36,099 nt of DNA. It comes from Deltaproteobacteria bacterium (GTDB lineage Bacteria > Desulfobacterota > DSM-4660 > Desulfatiglandales > HGW-15). Shown here one piece after another: positions 12,044 to 21,959 of this stretch; position 1 is the stretch's first letter; every line of letters begins with the position of its first letter. The stretch lies in assembly GCA_016932115.1 (NCBI GenBank), contig JAFGDM010000200.1, forward strand, positions 1 to 36,099, in the 5' to 3' direction. A model generated the notes under the pieces. The model searched no databases, was not told the origin of the DNA, and saw nothing but the letters and a program-made list of their open reading frames with translations. The position numbers were made by a program, and so were the translations under genes.

Positions 12044-14461
12044 ATGCGTGTCAGCCTCAATTGGTTGAAAGATTTTGTCGACCTCGAGATGTCCGTCGAT
12101 GATCTAGGCGAGGTTCTGACTATGGCCGGCCTGGAGGTCGAATCAAGAGAGCCTCTGGGTGGATCCCTGCAGGATGTGGTGGCGGGGAAAATTGTCTCGG
12201 TTCGGAGCCACCCCAGCTCGGAGAAGGCCCTGTTCCTCTGTGATGTGGACTCAGGACATGGGATTTTTCAGGTGGTTTGCGGCGCACCCAATGTGGAGGT
12301 CGGCATGGTGGCGCCCATTGCTTTACCGGGGGCTACGCTCCCCGGCGGGTTAAAGGTGAAAGAAAGCCGTATACGGGGCGAGATGTCGGTGGGCATGCTT
12401 CTTGCGGAAGACGAAATGGGCCTTACCGACGATCATATGGGTCTAATGGTCTTACCTGCTGATTTGGCTCCCGGTGCTTCCGTGGTCGACGCCCTTTGCC
12501 TGGATGATTCCGCCTTTGAGATCGCCATAACTCCCAATCGCGCCGACTGTGCTTCCGTGATCGGCATTGCAAGGGAAATCGCAGCACTTACAGGACAGTC
12601 GCTGCGCAGGCCGCACATCCGATTCAAGGAAGGCGACAGGCCCATCAATAGCTTGACGAGCGTTACAATCAATGATCCCGGCGGATGTCCAAGATACGCT
12701 GCCGGAATGGTGCTTGGTGTGGAGCTGAAACCTTCCCCTTTTTGGATCCGTTATAGACTCTTTATTTCGGGGATCAGGGCAATCAGCAATGTCGTTGACG
12801 TGACCAACTACGTACTTCTAGAGCTGGGTCAGCCGCTTCACGCTTTTGACTATGATCGATTGGTAGAGAACCGGATTGTTGTACGAAGGGCGAAGAAAGG
12901 GGAAAGTTTCACAACCCTGGATGGAAAGACCCACTCATTGAACTCTGAAAATTTGTTGATCTGCGACGCTCAGAGGGCTGTGGCGCTTGCCGGCATCATG
13001 GGCGGGCTCAATTCGGAGATCTACCAGGGATCAAAGAATGTTCTGGTGGAGAGTGCCTTTTTCGATCCTGTAACGATTCGAAGAGGATCTAAAGCCTTGG
13101 GAATATCCACAGAGGCTTCTTATCGCTTCGAGCGGGGCATAGACATTGAAGGCGTCGTAGCCGCTCTTAAGCGCTCCCTCATGCTCATGTCCGACTTGGC
13201 CGGTGGGGAAGTCGTTAACGGGATCATCGACAACTACCCCAGTCCGCATCATAGGCCTTTGATCGAGTTTAGTGCGGACAAGACCAACCGGTTTCTGGGG
13301 ACGACTCTGTCAGGCGGGACGATGGCCCGTTATCTCAGCGCTCTGGGAATGGAGGTTGAAAGAGAGGATGAAAACACCTTTCAAGTTAAACCTCCTGCTT
13401 TTCGGGTCGATATCACAAGGGACTGGGACCTTATGGAAGAGATAGCCAGGTTGGAAGGGTATCAGAGAATACCTGTCACCTTTCCCCCTATCAGAGCTTC
13501 CGAGGAACTTGATCCACCTGAAATTTTCTTGGGAGACAAAGTAAGGGCTTTGATGGTTGAAATGGGTTTTGCGGAAGTGATTTCATACAGCTTTATCTCC
13601 CCTGAATGTGCGGACAGACTCCAGACCCCAAAGGAAAGCCCCGTTAGATCCTTTGTAGGTTTGCTCAACCCTTTGACCGTGGAGCAGTCGGTCATGAGGA
13701 CGACCTTGATCCCCGGCCTTATGGCTGCCTTGGGGACCAATTTCGCCTACGGAGAAAAGGACCTTAAATGTTTTGAATGGGGACGTCTTTTCCTTGCACA
13801 AGGGGGTGAGCAATTGCCCGGGGAGAAGTACGCTTTTGCAGCGGTCATGAGCGGCCTTGCGATAAGAAAAACCTGGCACAGTGAGGAAAGACCGGTTGAT
13901 TTCTATGACATAAAGGGCGCGCTGGAAGGTTTCTTGGACGGGCTCGGTCTTAGTTCTTGTGCTTTCAAAAGGGGACAGACGCCTCCGTGGTACAGGCCTC
14001 AGGCTGCCGCCCTTGTGACATTGAAAGGTATAGTTTTGGGCACTGTGGGAGAGCTTGCCAAAGAGGTCGTGAAAAGCTTCGACCTCGATGAAACGAGGGT
14101 TTTTGCTTTTGAGCTGGATGGGAGTCTGCTCTTGGATCACGCCTTTCCTGAAACCTTTTTCAAGCCTCTTGCCAAATTTCCGGCTGCAATCAGAGATGTT
14201 TCTCTGGTCGTCGGAAAGGACGTCGAATGCGACGGCATTCAGAAGATCATCGAGAGGGAAGGTGGGGAACTCCTTGAATCGGTGAGTCTTTTCGACCTCT
14301 ATGAGGGGGGCAAGATCGGACCGGCGGAAAAGGCATTGGCTTTCAGGATATGTTATAGATCCAAAGAGACCACGCTTGAGGGCAGAGACATTAACGTGCT
14401 CCATGAACGTATTATCGGAAAATTAGGGAAGGAGACGGGGGCCAGGCTGCGAGAGAGTTGA
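12044..14461 (+). CDS. pheT: Phenylalanyl-tRNA synthetase beta subunit
   Basis: 805 aa; MRVSLNWLKDFVDLE start, tRNA-binding domain, B3/B4 core and C-terminal ferredoxin-fold anticodon-binding region. Confidence 0.97.
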   Translation: MRVSLNWLKDFVDLEMSVDDLGEVLTMAGLEVESREPLGGSLQDVVAGKIVSVRSHPSSEKALFLCDVDSGHGIFQVVCGAPNVEVGMVAPIALPGATLPGGLKVKESRIRGEMSVGMLLAEDEMGLTDDHMGLMVLPADLAPGASVVDALCLDDSAFEIAITPNRADCASVIGIAREIAALTGQSLRRPHIRFKEGDRPINSLTSVTINDPGGCPRYAAGMVLGVELKPSPFWIRYRLFISGIRAISNVVDVTNYVLLELGQPLHAFDYDRLVENRIVVRRAKKGESFTTLDGKTHSLNSENLLICDAQRAVALAGIMGGLNSEIYQGSKNVLVESAFFDPVTIRRGSKALGISTEASYRFERGIDIEGVVAALKRSLMLMSDLAGGEVVNGIIDNYPSPHHRPLIEFSADKTNRFLGTTLSGGTMARYLSALGMEVEREDENTFQVKPPAFRVDITRDWDLMEEIARLEGYQRIPVTFPPIRASEELDPPEIFLGDKVRALMVEMGFAEVISYSFISPECADRLQTPKESPVRSFVGLLNPLTVEQSVMRTTLIPGLMAALGTNFAYGEKDLKCFEWGRLFLAQGGEQLPGEKYAFAAVMSGLAIRKTWHSEERPVDFYDIKGALEGFLDGLGLSSCAFKRGQTPPWYRPQAAALVTLKGIVLGTVGELAKEVVKSFDLDETRVFAFELDGSLLLDHAFPETFFKPLAKFPAAIRDVSLVVGKDVECDGIQKIIEREGGELLESVSLFDLYEGGKIGPAEKALAFRICYRSKETTLEGRDINVLHERIIGKLGKETGARLRES

Positions 14462-14464
14462 GGC

Positions 14465-14794
14465 ATGTCAATGGATGTTCCTGAAGGCAAAAGGTATTTC
14501 AGGATAGGCGAGGTTAGCCGCATGATCGGCGTCGAGCCCTATGTCTTGAGATATTGGGAAGGTGAGTTTCCGCAGATCCGGCCGAACAGGGCCGACACCA
14601 ATCAACGTATCTACCAAAAAAAGGACCTCGAAACAATCATTGAAATAAAGAGGCTTCTTTACGAAGAAAAATTGACGATTGAAGGGGCACGGCAGAGACT
14701 CAAACAGCGAAGGCAGGAAACTGAGCCGGATGCCAAAGCCTTGATAGATGAACTGAGAACGGGCCTCCGAGACCTACTCAAAATTTTGTCCTAG
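14465..14794 (+). CDS. MerR-family transcriptional regulator
   Basis: YFRIGEVSRMIGVEPYVLRYWEGEFPQIRPNR...RIYQKKDLETIIEIKRLLYEEKLTIEGAR. Confidence 0.9.
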   Translation: MSMDVPEGKRYFRIGEVSRMIGVEPYVLRYWEGEFPQIRPNRADTNQRIYQKKDLETIIEIKRLLYEEKLTIEGARQRLKQRRQETEPDAKALIDELRTGLRDLLKILS

Positions 14795-14797
14795 ATC

Positions 14798-15538
14798 ATG
14801 AGACTTGAATATCGCAGGGCGCTGATTACAGGTGCGGGGCAGGGCATCGGTAGGGCTTGCGCCGAAGTCTTTGCTGAGCGAGGGGCAGATCTTGTTCTGC
14901 TGGACAGGAACCCTGAAACCCTAGAAATTGCCGTGAAGGCAGCAATGGACAGGGGAAGCAAGGTTACCGCCCTGACGTTGGACCTAACGGATTTGGAAAG
15001 CCTTGAAGGAAAATTGGATCAAGCATGCCGCGATTTGCCGATCGATATTCTTGTCAACAACGCAGGTTTCGATCGGCCCGGAACCTCGGCCCGGCTTGAG
15101 ATGTCAGGATTCTCCGAAGTGCTTGGAATCCACCTGTCCGTTCCCCTGTTTTTGATCAAGCTTTTTCTACCTACGATGAAGGCAAGGAAGTGGGGCCGAA
15201 TCATCAATGTGAGTTCAATCTACGGCCTAATCGGTGCCAAAGCCGAGGTCGCCTATTCAACGGCCAAAGCCGGTCTCATCGGGTTGACTAAGTCAATCGC
15301 CAGGGAGGCGGGACCCCGCGGCGTCACCGTCAATGCCGTGGCGGCCGGCCTCACGCGTACCCCGACCATTGAGAAAATGATGGCGGAAAAATACAAACAG
15401 GATATCATCATTGAAACCCCGTTGGGCCGAATGGCGGAGCCCGAAGAAATCGCTCGTGTCATTGCATTTCTCGCATCAGAAGATGCCTCCTATATCACCG
15501 CGGCAGTGATTCCCGTCTCAGGCGGATGGGGAATATAA
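14798..15538 (+). CDS. SDR family oxidoreductase (FabG-like)
   Basis: GAGQGIGRA Rossmann motif, NNAG, YSTAKAG catalytic motif. Confidence 0.92.
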   Translation: MRLEYRRALITGAGQGIGRACAEVFAERGADLVLLDRNPETLEIAVKAAMDRGSKVTALTLDLTDLESLEGKLDQACRDLPIDILVNNAGFDRPGTSARLEMSGFSEVLGIHLSVPLFLIKLFLPTMKARKWGRIINVSSIYGLIGAKAEVAYSTAKAGLIGLTKSIAREAGPRGVTVNAVAAGLTRTPTIEKMMAEKYKQDIIIETPLGRMAEPEEIARVIAFLASEDASYITAAVIPVSGGWGI

Positions 15539-15540
15539 GG

Positions 15541-15570
15541 AGGGTGCTCGGCGCACGGCACACGGTGTAG
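15541..15570. repeat. GCACGG-rich low-complexity block upstream of the liv-like operon
   Basis: AGGGTGCTCGGCGCACGGCACACGGTGTAG; similar block at 20275-20307. Confidence 0.5.
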
Positions 15571-15578
15571 CTTTTTTA

Positions 15579-15607
15579 TTGACACCTTCGGCGCATTTAC
15601 ATATAGT
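15579..15607 (+). promoter_or_regulatory. Strong sigma70-type promoter for the liv-like operon
   Basis: TTGACA (15579-15584), 17-bp spacer, TATAGT (15602-15607). Confidence 0.7.
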
Positions 15608-15679
15608 GGCGCACCTAAAAGGGGAGGTTTTTTGACCGGTTATGGAACAAACTTTTTTGATTTCAAGAAGGGAGGGGCT

Positions 15680-16918
15680 ATGATGGTTCAGAGAATCTTG
15701 AGTTTAAGGAGGGGGATCTTGTTGGTGTTGATGTTTGCGGTACTATCCTTTGTGATTATGTCCGCTCCGGCCGAGGCGAGAAACATCAAAGTGGGAATCA
15801 TCGACTGCTATAGCGGTCCTGCAGCAGTCTATGGAAATGACGCCCTCAACGGCTTTAAGCTGGCCCTGGAAGAGATCAATAAAGAGGGCGTTCTTGGGGG
15901 AAAGATCGAATTCACCACGAGAGACACCAAATTCAAGGTGGACATCGGTCTCAACCTGGCCAAAGAATTGGTCATGAGAGAAAATGTGGATGTTCTGGTG
16001 GGCACCATCAACAGCGGCGTGGCCCTAGCGGTTTCGGATGCCGTGTCCAAAAAAGAGAAAGTCCCCTTTATCGTATGGATATCCAAAGATGAAAAAATCA
16101 CGGGTGCCGCAGGCCATCGATATGTTTTCTCAACGGCCGACAATACGGCCCAGGGAGGAAAGGCCGGTGGTGTGGGCTTGGCCAAGAAACCGTACAAGAA
16201 ATACTGGATCGCCGGAGATGATTACTCTTACGGGCACGCGATCGCCGATTCGGCATGGAAAAACCTGAAAGCTTTGAAACCGGACGTGGAGAAAGTCGGG
16301 GAATCGTGGTGGAAAATCGGCGAACCGGATCTCGTGCCTTACTTCACCTCAATCATCTCGGCCAAACCCGATGCCGTCATCCTATGCACCGGCGGCGCCA
16401 GCATGACCAATGCCATGAAAGCCCTGAAATCCACAGGCATGGCGGCGAAGATTCCTTCCTGGATCCACACGGCCATCGATCATGCCGTTCTGAAACCTCT
16501 CGGCGCAGAAGCACCCGAGGGGGTGTTGGGGACGATCCAGTATCTTTTCTACTATCCCGAAACGCCTGAGAACAAAGCCTTTGTGGACGCTTTTCAGAAG
16601 GCCTACGGAAACCCGCCCGGTTTCCCTGCGTTCAATGCCTACCTGACCGCCCAATACATTGCCGACGGTTTTAGGAAAGCCGGAAAGATCGACAAGGAAA
16701 AATTCGTGGATGCCTTGGAAGGCCTGAAGGTAAAAAATCCCGTCGGCGGCACGGTGGAGATGAGAGCCTGCGACCACCAGGCTGTATTCCCGATATATTT
16801 CGGCGTCACCAAGAAACTCCCAAAATATGATTTCGTAGTTGCGAGCGACATCACGACCTTGAAAGGATCGGATGTTTTGCCCACGTGCGAAGAAATCAAG
16901 CAATCCCGGCAGAAGTAG
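15680..16918 (+). CDS. ABC transporter substrate-binding protein, LivK-like
   Basis: Signal peptide, then IKVGIIDCYSGPAAVYGNDALNGFKLALEEIN; GGGAGGGG upstream of MMVQRIL. ORF track start 15632 is upstream. Confidence 0.9.
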   Translation: MMVQRILSLRRGILLVLMFAVLSFVIMSAPAEARNIKVGIIDCYSGPAAVYGNDALNGFKLALEEINKEGVLGGKIEFTTRDTKFKVDIGLNLAKELVMRENVDVLVGTINSGVALAVSDAVSKKEKVPFIVWISKDEKITGAAGHRYVFSTADNTAQGGKAGGVGLAKKPYKKYWIAGDDYSYGHAIADSAWKNLKALKPDVEKVGESWWKIGEPDLVPYFTSIISAKPDAVILCTGGASMTNAMKALKSTGMAAKIPSWIHTAIDHAVLKPLGAEAPEGVLGTIQYLFYYPETPENKAFVDAFQKAYGNPPGFPAFNAYLTAQYIADGFRKAGKIDKEKFVDALEGLKVKNPVGGTVEMRACDHQAVFPIYFGVTKKLPKYDFVVASDITTLKGSDVLPTCEEIKQSRQK

Positions 16919-16975
16919 ATTTTTGAGGATGGGGAGGAAGTTTTCCTCCCCGTCTCTCATCTCCATGAAAGGTGA

Positions 16976-17863
16976 GTGAGCATCGTGACGGATCTCGGTG
17001 CGTTGGGAAGTCAGTTTTTTGTCGGGCTCAGTCGCGCCATGATCTTGTTTGTCGTGTGTTCCGGACTGAGCTTTGTCCTCGGTGTGCTGAGGGTTCCCAA
17101 CATCGCCCACGGTTCCCTTTACATGATCGGGGCGTTTTCGGCATACAGCATCACCAAACTTGTGGCCGGCCCGGCGGGTTTCTGGCTCGCCTTGATCCTG
17201 GCTCCCTTTGTGGTGGCCCTTGTCAGCCTCGTGGCGGAAAGGGCCCTTTTCTGCCACCTCTACCAGCGCGAGCACCTGATGCTCCTTCTCTTCACATTCG
17301 CCCTCAGCCTGATTCTGGGGGACCTGGTCAAAATCATATGGGGTGCGGAATACAAATCCATCATGGCTCCCGAGGTGTTCAACGGATCGGTGAGTCTGCT
17401 GGGCGCATCGATTCCGCGGTACAACTTCTTTCTTCTTATTGTTGGGCCTCTGGTCGCGGTGGGGTTGTGGTTCTTTACAAACAAGACGAAAATGGGAAAA
17501 ATCGCGAGAGCCGCCGCCGTTGACCGGGAAATGGTCGGAGCGGTGGGCATCAATGTGAGCTGGGTTTTCGCCTTTGCTTTTGTCCTGGGGTGTTTTCTAG
17601 CCGGTCTGGGCGGTGCTCTGGTTGCTCCCACGGTCAGCATCACACTGGGGATGGACCACAATCTCATCATCGAGGCTTTCTTGATTGTGACCATCGGAGG
17701 TCTCGGTAACATGTGGGGCGCCATGGTGGGTTCCCTGATTTTCGGCCTGTCCCAGGCTTTCGGCGTCCTGTTCTGGCCTCAATTTGCGATTGTCTTTCCT
17801 TACATGGCGGTGGTGATCGTTCTTTTGTGGCGTCCTACGGGAATGCTCAAATCGGTTTGGTGA
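16976..17863 (+). CDS. Branched-chain amino acid type ABC transporter permease, LivH-like
   Basis: Multi-TM protein with LGVLRVPNIAHGSLYMIGAF and GGLGNMWGAMVGSLIFG. Confidence 0.92.
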   Translation: MSIVTDLGALGSQFFVGLSRAMILFVVCSGLSFVLGVLRVPNIAHGSLYMIGAFSAYSITKLVAGPAGFWLALILAPFVVALVSLVAERALFCHLYQREHLMLLLFTFALSLILGDLVKIIWGAEYKSIMAPEVFNGSVSLLGASIPRYNFFLLIVGPLVAVGLWFFTNKTKMGKIARAAAVDREMVGAVGINVSWVFAFAFVLGCFLAGLGGALVAPTVSITLGMDHNLIIEAFLIVTIGGLGNMWGAMVGSLIFGLSQAFGVLFWPQFAIVFPYMAVVIVLLWRPTGMLKSVW

Positions 17864-17876
17864 TGAGGAGTCGAGC

Positions 17877-18854
17877 TTGCAAAAAAGCACCCTGAATCCG
17901 AATGTTCTGTGGCCCTGGACATTGATCCTGGTGCTCCTGATTTTTTTACCCTTCATTATTCCCCGGTTCTACACCTATATTCTCGCCGTGATCTTCGTGA
18001 CCGCCCTTCTGGCCATGAGCCTCAACATGGTGGTTGGCCACGGCGGTCTGTTCCAGTTCCATCACGCTGTTTTTTACGGGGTCGGAGCCTACGCCTTTGC
18101 CCTGATGCTCATGAAAACAGCTATGCCCATGTGGGTGTGCTTCACAGTCTCGCCCTTCATTGCAGCCGCCGCGGGGTTCCTGATCGGATGGTTTTGCGTT
18201 CGTTTGGCGAACCTCTATTTCGCCATGCTCCAGATTTCGCTGGGGTCTCTCATCTGGGCGATTGCCTTTCGGTGGTATGACCTGACCCACGGGGATGACG
18301 GTCTTCACGGAGTGCCGATTCCCGATTGGATCTCGTCCACCTCGGGCGCCTACTATTTCATTCTTTTCTTTTTGGTCCTTTGTCTGATCGCCATGTACAT
18401 CATATACCATTCACCCTTCGGGACCACCATGCAGGCCATCCGGGACAATCCTGCCCGTTGTTCCGCGGTCGGTATCAACGTAAGACGGCACCAGCTCACG
18501 GCGATCGTGATCGCCACTTTTTTTGCAGGGGTTGCAGGCGTTCTTTTCGTGGTTCTGGAACACTCCGTGTTTCCTGACCTGCTTTTCTGGGTCCTCTCTC
18601 TGGAGATCTTCATCATGTGCCTTCTTGGGGGCTGGTTCACCTTTGCGGGTCCCATCCTTGGAGCCGCCGTCACGGTGGCACTTAGGACCTTTGTCGGCAT
18701 CTACACAGAATACTGGACGTTGATTCTTGGTATTCTTCTTATTCTTTTAATTTTCTTCCTGCCCGAGGGCGTAATGGGCCTCTTCCAGCGGAAGCTGAGG
18801 AACCGCCGGTACGAAGAGGGGGCTCCGGGAAAGAGACGGCATGCTCAAGGTTGA
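17877..18854 (+). CDS. Branched-chain amino acid type ABC transporter permease, LivM-like
   Basis: Multi-TM protein with LNMVVGHGGLFQFHHAVFYGVGAYAFAL and NPARCSAVGINV; TTG start. Confidence 0.92.
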   Translation: MQKSTLNPNVLWPWTLILVLLIFLPFIIPRFYTYILAVIFVTALLAMSLNMVVGHGGLFQFHHAVFYGVGAYAFALMLMKTAMPMWVCFTVSPFIAAAAGFLIGWFCVRLANLYFAMLQISLGSLIWAIAFRWYDLTHGDDGLHGVPIPDWISSTSGAYYFILFFLVLCLIAMYIIYHSPFGTTMQAIRDNPARCSAVGINVRRHQLTAIVIATFFAGVAGVLFVVLEHSVFPDLLFWVLSLEIFIMCLLGGWFTFAGPILGAAVTVALRTFVGIYTEYWTLILGILLILLIFFLPEGVMGLFQRKLRNRRYEEGAPGKRRHAQG

Positions 18855-19584
18855 GAGGCTCTATAAATCCTTTGACGGGTTCGTCGCAGTCAGTGGGGCG
18901 GAACTCACCGTAGAGCAGGGACAGTTGGTTGCCGTGATCGGACCAAACGGAGCGGGCAAGACCACCTTGTTCAATTTGATTACGGGCATGCTCAAAGCGG
19001 ACAGGGGCCGGGTGGTTTTCAACGGTGAGGATATCAGCAAACTCCCTCCCCATGAAGTCTGCAGAAAAGGTATTTCGCGTTCCTTTCAGATCGCCAACAT
19101 CTTCCACAGGCTGACGGTTTTCAAGAATGTTCAGGTGGCGGTGCTCTCACAGCAGGGAAAGAGCGGCAACCTGTTCAGGCCGGCCCACCGTATGGCGGTC
19201 CATGAGACTAACACCATTCTGGAAAGCGTGGGGCTTCTCGAAAAAGCCGACGATCTTGCAGGCTCTCTTTCACATGGAGATCATCGCATTTTGGAGATCG
19301 CCATCGCCCTTGGGAATCAGCCAAGGATGCTTATTCTGGACGAGCCGACGGCCGGAATGTCTCCGGATGAGACAGCAGCCACCATGGCCCTGATCAGGAG
19401 GCTTGCCGAATCGCAAGGGCTGACCATTCTTTTTTGTGAACACGACATGGATGTAGTTTTCAACACCGCCCAGAGCATCATGGTCATGCATTACGGCAAG
19501 ACGATCATTCAGGCCAAACCCGAAGAGGTACGAGCGAACAAGGACGTGCAGGACGCCTATCTGGGGGGAGAGGGAGATGCTTGA
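18841..19584 (+). CDS. ABC transporter ATP-binding protein, LivG-like
   Basis: GPNGAGKTTLFNLITG Walker A, LSHGDHRILEIAIAL, LILDEPTAGMSPDE. Confidence 0.93.
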   Translation: MLKVERLYKSFDGFVAVSGAELTVEQGQLVAVIGPNGAGKTTLFNLITGMLKADRGRVVFNGEDISKLPPHEVCRKGISRSFQIANIFHRLTVFKNVQVAVLSQQGKSGNLFRPAHRMAVHETNTILESVGLLEKADDLAGSLSHGDHRILEIAIALGNQPRMLILDEPTAGMSPDETAATMALIRRLAESQGLTILFCEHDMDVVFNTAQSIMVMHYGKTIIQAKPEEVRANKDVQDAYLGGEGDA

Positions 19585-20272
19585 GGTCCACGAGATTCAC
19601 ACCTTTTATGGGTTGAGCCACATCCTCTTCGGGGTCTCTCTCAACGTGGATGCCGGGCAGGTGGTCTGCCTTCTCGGCCGGAACGGCGCGGGAAAAACGA
19701 CCACCCTGAAAAGCATTTTGGGTATTGCTCCGCCCAAGCAGGGTAGCATACGTTTCAAGGAAGAAGACATTGCCGGCAAGGAGCCTTATGTCCTGGTCAG
19801 GAAAGGGATCGGCTACGTCCCCGACGACCGTAGGATCTTTGCGGACCTCACAGTGGGGGAGAACCTGGAGATTGCCGCAAGGAAGGCGCCTGGAAGGGAT
19901 TCCTGGAACAAAAGCAAGGTCCGCGAACTCTTTCCTCCCCTGGCAAGGCTGGAAAGTCGCAGAGGAGGGCTCCTGAGCGGAGGAGAGCAGAAAATGCTTG
20001 CCATAGCAAGGGCCCTTATGGGGAATCCGGATTTCCTCCTCCTTGATGAACCTACTGAGGGCATCGCTCCCGTGCTGGTTCGCGCTTTTGGTCAGACCAT
20101 TGCGCGGCTCAAGGAAATCGGGCTCACCGTGCTCCTGGCGGAGCAAAACATAAAGTTCACCATGAAGTTTAGCGATTTTGGCTATATTATTGATAATGGG
20201 CGAATTTGCTATCAAGGGGCGCTCAAGGAATTAATGGAGAACGAAGAGGTTCGCAGAACCTGCGGGATATGA
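19577..20272 (+). CDS. ABC transporter ATP-binding protein, LivF-like
   Basis: GRNGAGKTTTLKSILG, LLSGGEQKMLAIARALMGNPDFLLLDEPTEGIAP. Confidence 0.94.
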   Translation: MLEVHEIHTFYGLSHILFGVSLNVDAGQVVCLLGRNGAGKTTTLKSILGIAPPKQGSIRFKEEDIAGKEPYVLVRKGIGYVPDDRRIFADLTVGENLEIAARKAPGRDSWNKSKVRELFPPLARLESRRGGLLSGGEQKMLAIARALMGNPDFLLLDEPTEGIAPVLVRAFGQTIARLKEIGLTVLLAEQNIKFTMKFSDFGYIIDNGRICYQGALKELMENEEVRRTCGI

Positions 20273-20274
20273 GG

Positions 20275-20307
20275 ACGGTGCACGGCGCAAGGCGCACGGA
20301 GCACGGA
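20275..20307. repeat. GCACGG-rich low-complexity block after the liv-like operon
   Basis: ACGGTGCACGGCGCAAGGCGCACGGAGCACGG. Confidence 0.55.
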
Positions 20308-20375
20308 GGAACAACACGGAACCTATGAATCATTTCGCGAGGTCTCCTCTCCTATCAGAGAGAACTTGAAATAGG

Positions 20376-21716
20376 CTATTTCTTTTGAGGGGGCGACTTG
20401 GCGATGAGGGTGTTGCGGTGGACTCCAAGAATCATGGCCGCTTTGGACTTGTTTCCGTCCACACTTTCAAGAACTTCATTGATGTATTGCTGTTCAAAGA
20501 GGCTCACCGCTTCTTTGAGAGGAAGGCCTCTTATTCTCGTCTTTTTGGTATTCAAGTAGGAAAGATCCTGATGTCGGATCATGGCATTTTTGCTGACTGT
20601 AAAGCATCTTTCCACGAGATTCTGGAGTTCCCTCACGTTTCCCGGCCAATCATATTCCTGTAGAAGCTGGAGCGCTCCTCCTGAAAAGAACTTTAGCGGT
20701 TTGCCTGTCCGCTTAGCGTTCAACGACAAAAAATGATTGACGAGCAAGGGAATATCTTTTATTCGCTCTCTCAAAGGGGGAAGGAAGATGGGGTAAACAT
20801 TGAGCCTGTAATAAAGGTCTTCACGAAATTTGCCTTCTTTGATTAAACTTTTAAGGTCTTTGTTGCATGATGCGACAAAACGGACGTCGATTTTGATCAC
20901 CTTGGTAGATCCTATTCTTTCGAATTCCTTTTCCTGAATGATCCTGAGGAGTTTTGCCTGCATGCTGATGTCAAGCGTATCAATGTCGTCTAAAAATACG
21001 GTTCCTTTGTCGGCCAGCTCAAGCTTCCCTGTGGTTGTGCGTGAGGCGCCTGTAAAAGCCCCTTTTTGGTGCCCGAAGAGTTCGCTTTCCATCAGGGTTT
21101 GTGGTATGGCTGCACATGGAATGACGACAAAAGGCTTATCTTGCCTGGAGCTGAGCCTGTGAATGGCTCTCGCAACCAATTCCTTGCCCGTACCGCTCTC
21201 ACCCTGAATCAGCGCAGCACCTTCGCTATCGGCTATGGTAGAAATAAAATCAAAAATCTTCTTCATTTCTTCATTTTCACCGACCATTTCCTCAAAAGGC
21301 TGAAAGCGTTCCAGTTCGGTTTTCAGAAAGGTAACTTCTTTTTGGAGGCGGTGCTTTTCCAGTGCACGGTTGATGATATTGATGACATCGTCGACCAAAA
21401 AAGGCTTGATAATATACTCGTAGGCGCCGAGTTTAATAGCGTTCACTGCGGTCTTAATCTCTTTGACTGCCGTGACCATTATAATTTCAGGACCGGGGTC
21501 GATTGTTTTTAGTTTTTGCAGAAGATCAAGGCCGTATATGTCCGGGAGAAGGATGTCAAGCAGTATGAGGTCGACGGAATTTCTGGTCAGGAGGTCGACT
21601 GCGGCCGTCCCATCTTGAGCAAGAATGACGTTAAACCGATCCTTGAGAACCATTTTGAAAGACTGTCTGATTCCCGGTTCATCATCAACAACAAGAACAG
21701 TTGACGGTTTAACCAT
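20376..21716 (-). CDS. Sigma-54-dependent response regulator (NtrC family)
   Basis: REC domain (LVVDDEPGIRQSF, LILLDILLPD), GESGTGKELVARAIH, GAFTGA loop, WPGNVRELQNLVER, C-terminal HTH. Confidence 0.96.
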   Translation of the reverse strand: MVKPSTVLVVDDEPGIRQSFKMVLKDRFNVILAQDGTAAVDLLTRNSVDLILLDILLPDIYGLDLLQKLKTIDPGPEIIMVTAVKEIKTAVNAIKLGAYEYIIKPFLVDDVINIINRALEKHRLQKEVTFLKTELERFQPFEEMVGENEEMKKIFDFISTIADSEGAALIQGESGTGKELVARAIHRLSSRQDKPFVVIPCAAIPQTLMESELFGHQKGAFTGASRTTTGKLELADKGTVFLDDIDTLDISMQAKLLRIIQEKEFERIGSTKVIKIDVRFVASCNKDLKSLIKEGKFREDLYYRLNVYPIFLPPLRERIKDIPLLVNHFLSLNAKRTGKPLKFFSGGALQLLQEYDWPGNVRELQNLVERCFTVSKNAMIRHQDLSYLNTKKTRIRGLPLKEAVSLFEQQYINEVLESVDGNKSKAAMILGVHRNTLIAKSPPQKK

Positions 21717-21959
21717 TCCTTTGCCTGGATGAGAAATTATGGATCTTTAAAACCCTATCTTTACACTTTTTTCTAATTTTACTAAAATGAAGAAGACATG
21801 TGTAGAGTGGCAAATCGTTGACGCAACGAACCCGCCCCCGCTTAACCGGTGGAAACAACCCGGGCACATATCAGCATATTCTTTTGTTTTAGTCAAGGGT
21901 TCGTTTAGCTCTTGATCATAATTATTACGGCTCAACCCTAACTCAACTTCCTACGGCGA

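Noticed and set aside
13583-14404. 273-aa minus-strand ORF antisense to pheT
   Set aside because: Shadow ORF of a conserved coding region with no domain-like sequence.
16382-17275. 297-aa minus-strand ORF antisense to livK/livH
   Set aside because: Overlaps two well-supported CDSs; composition typical of an antisense frame.
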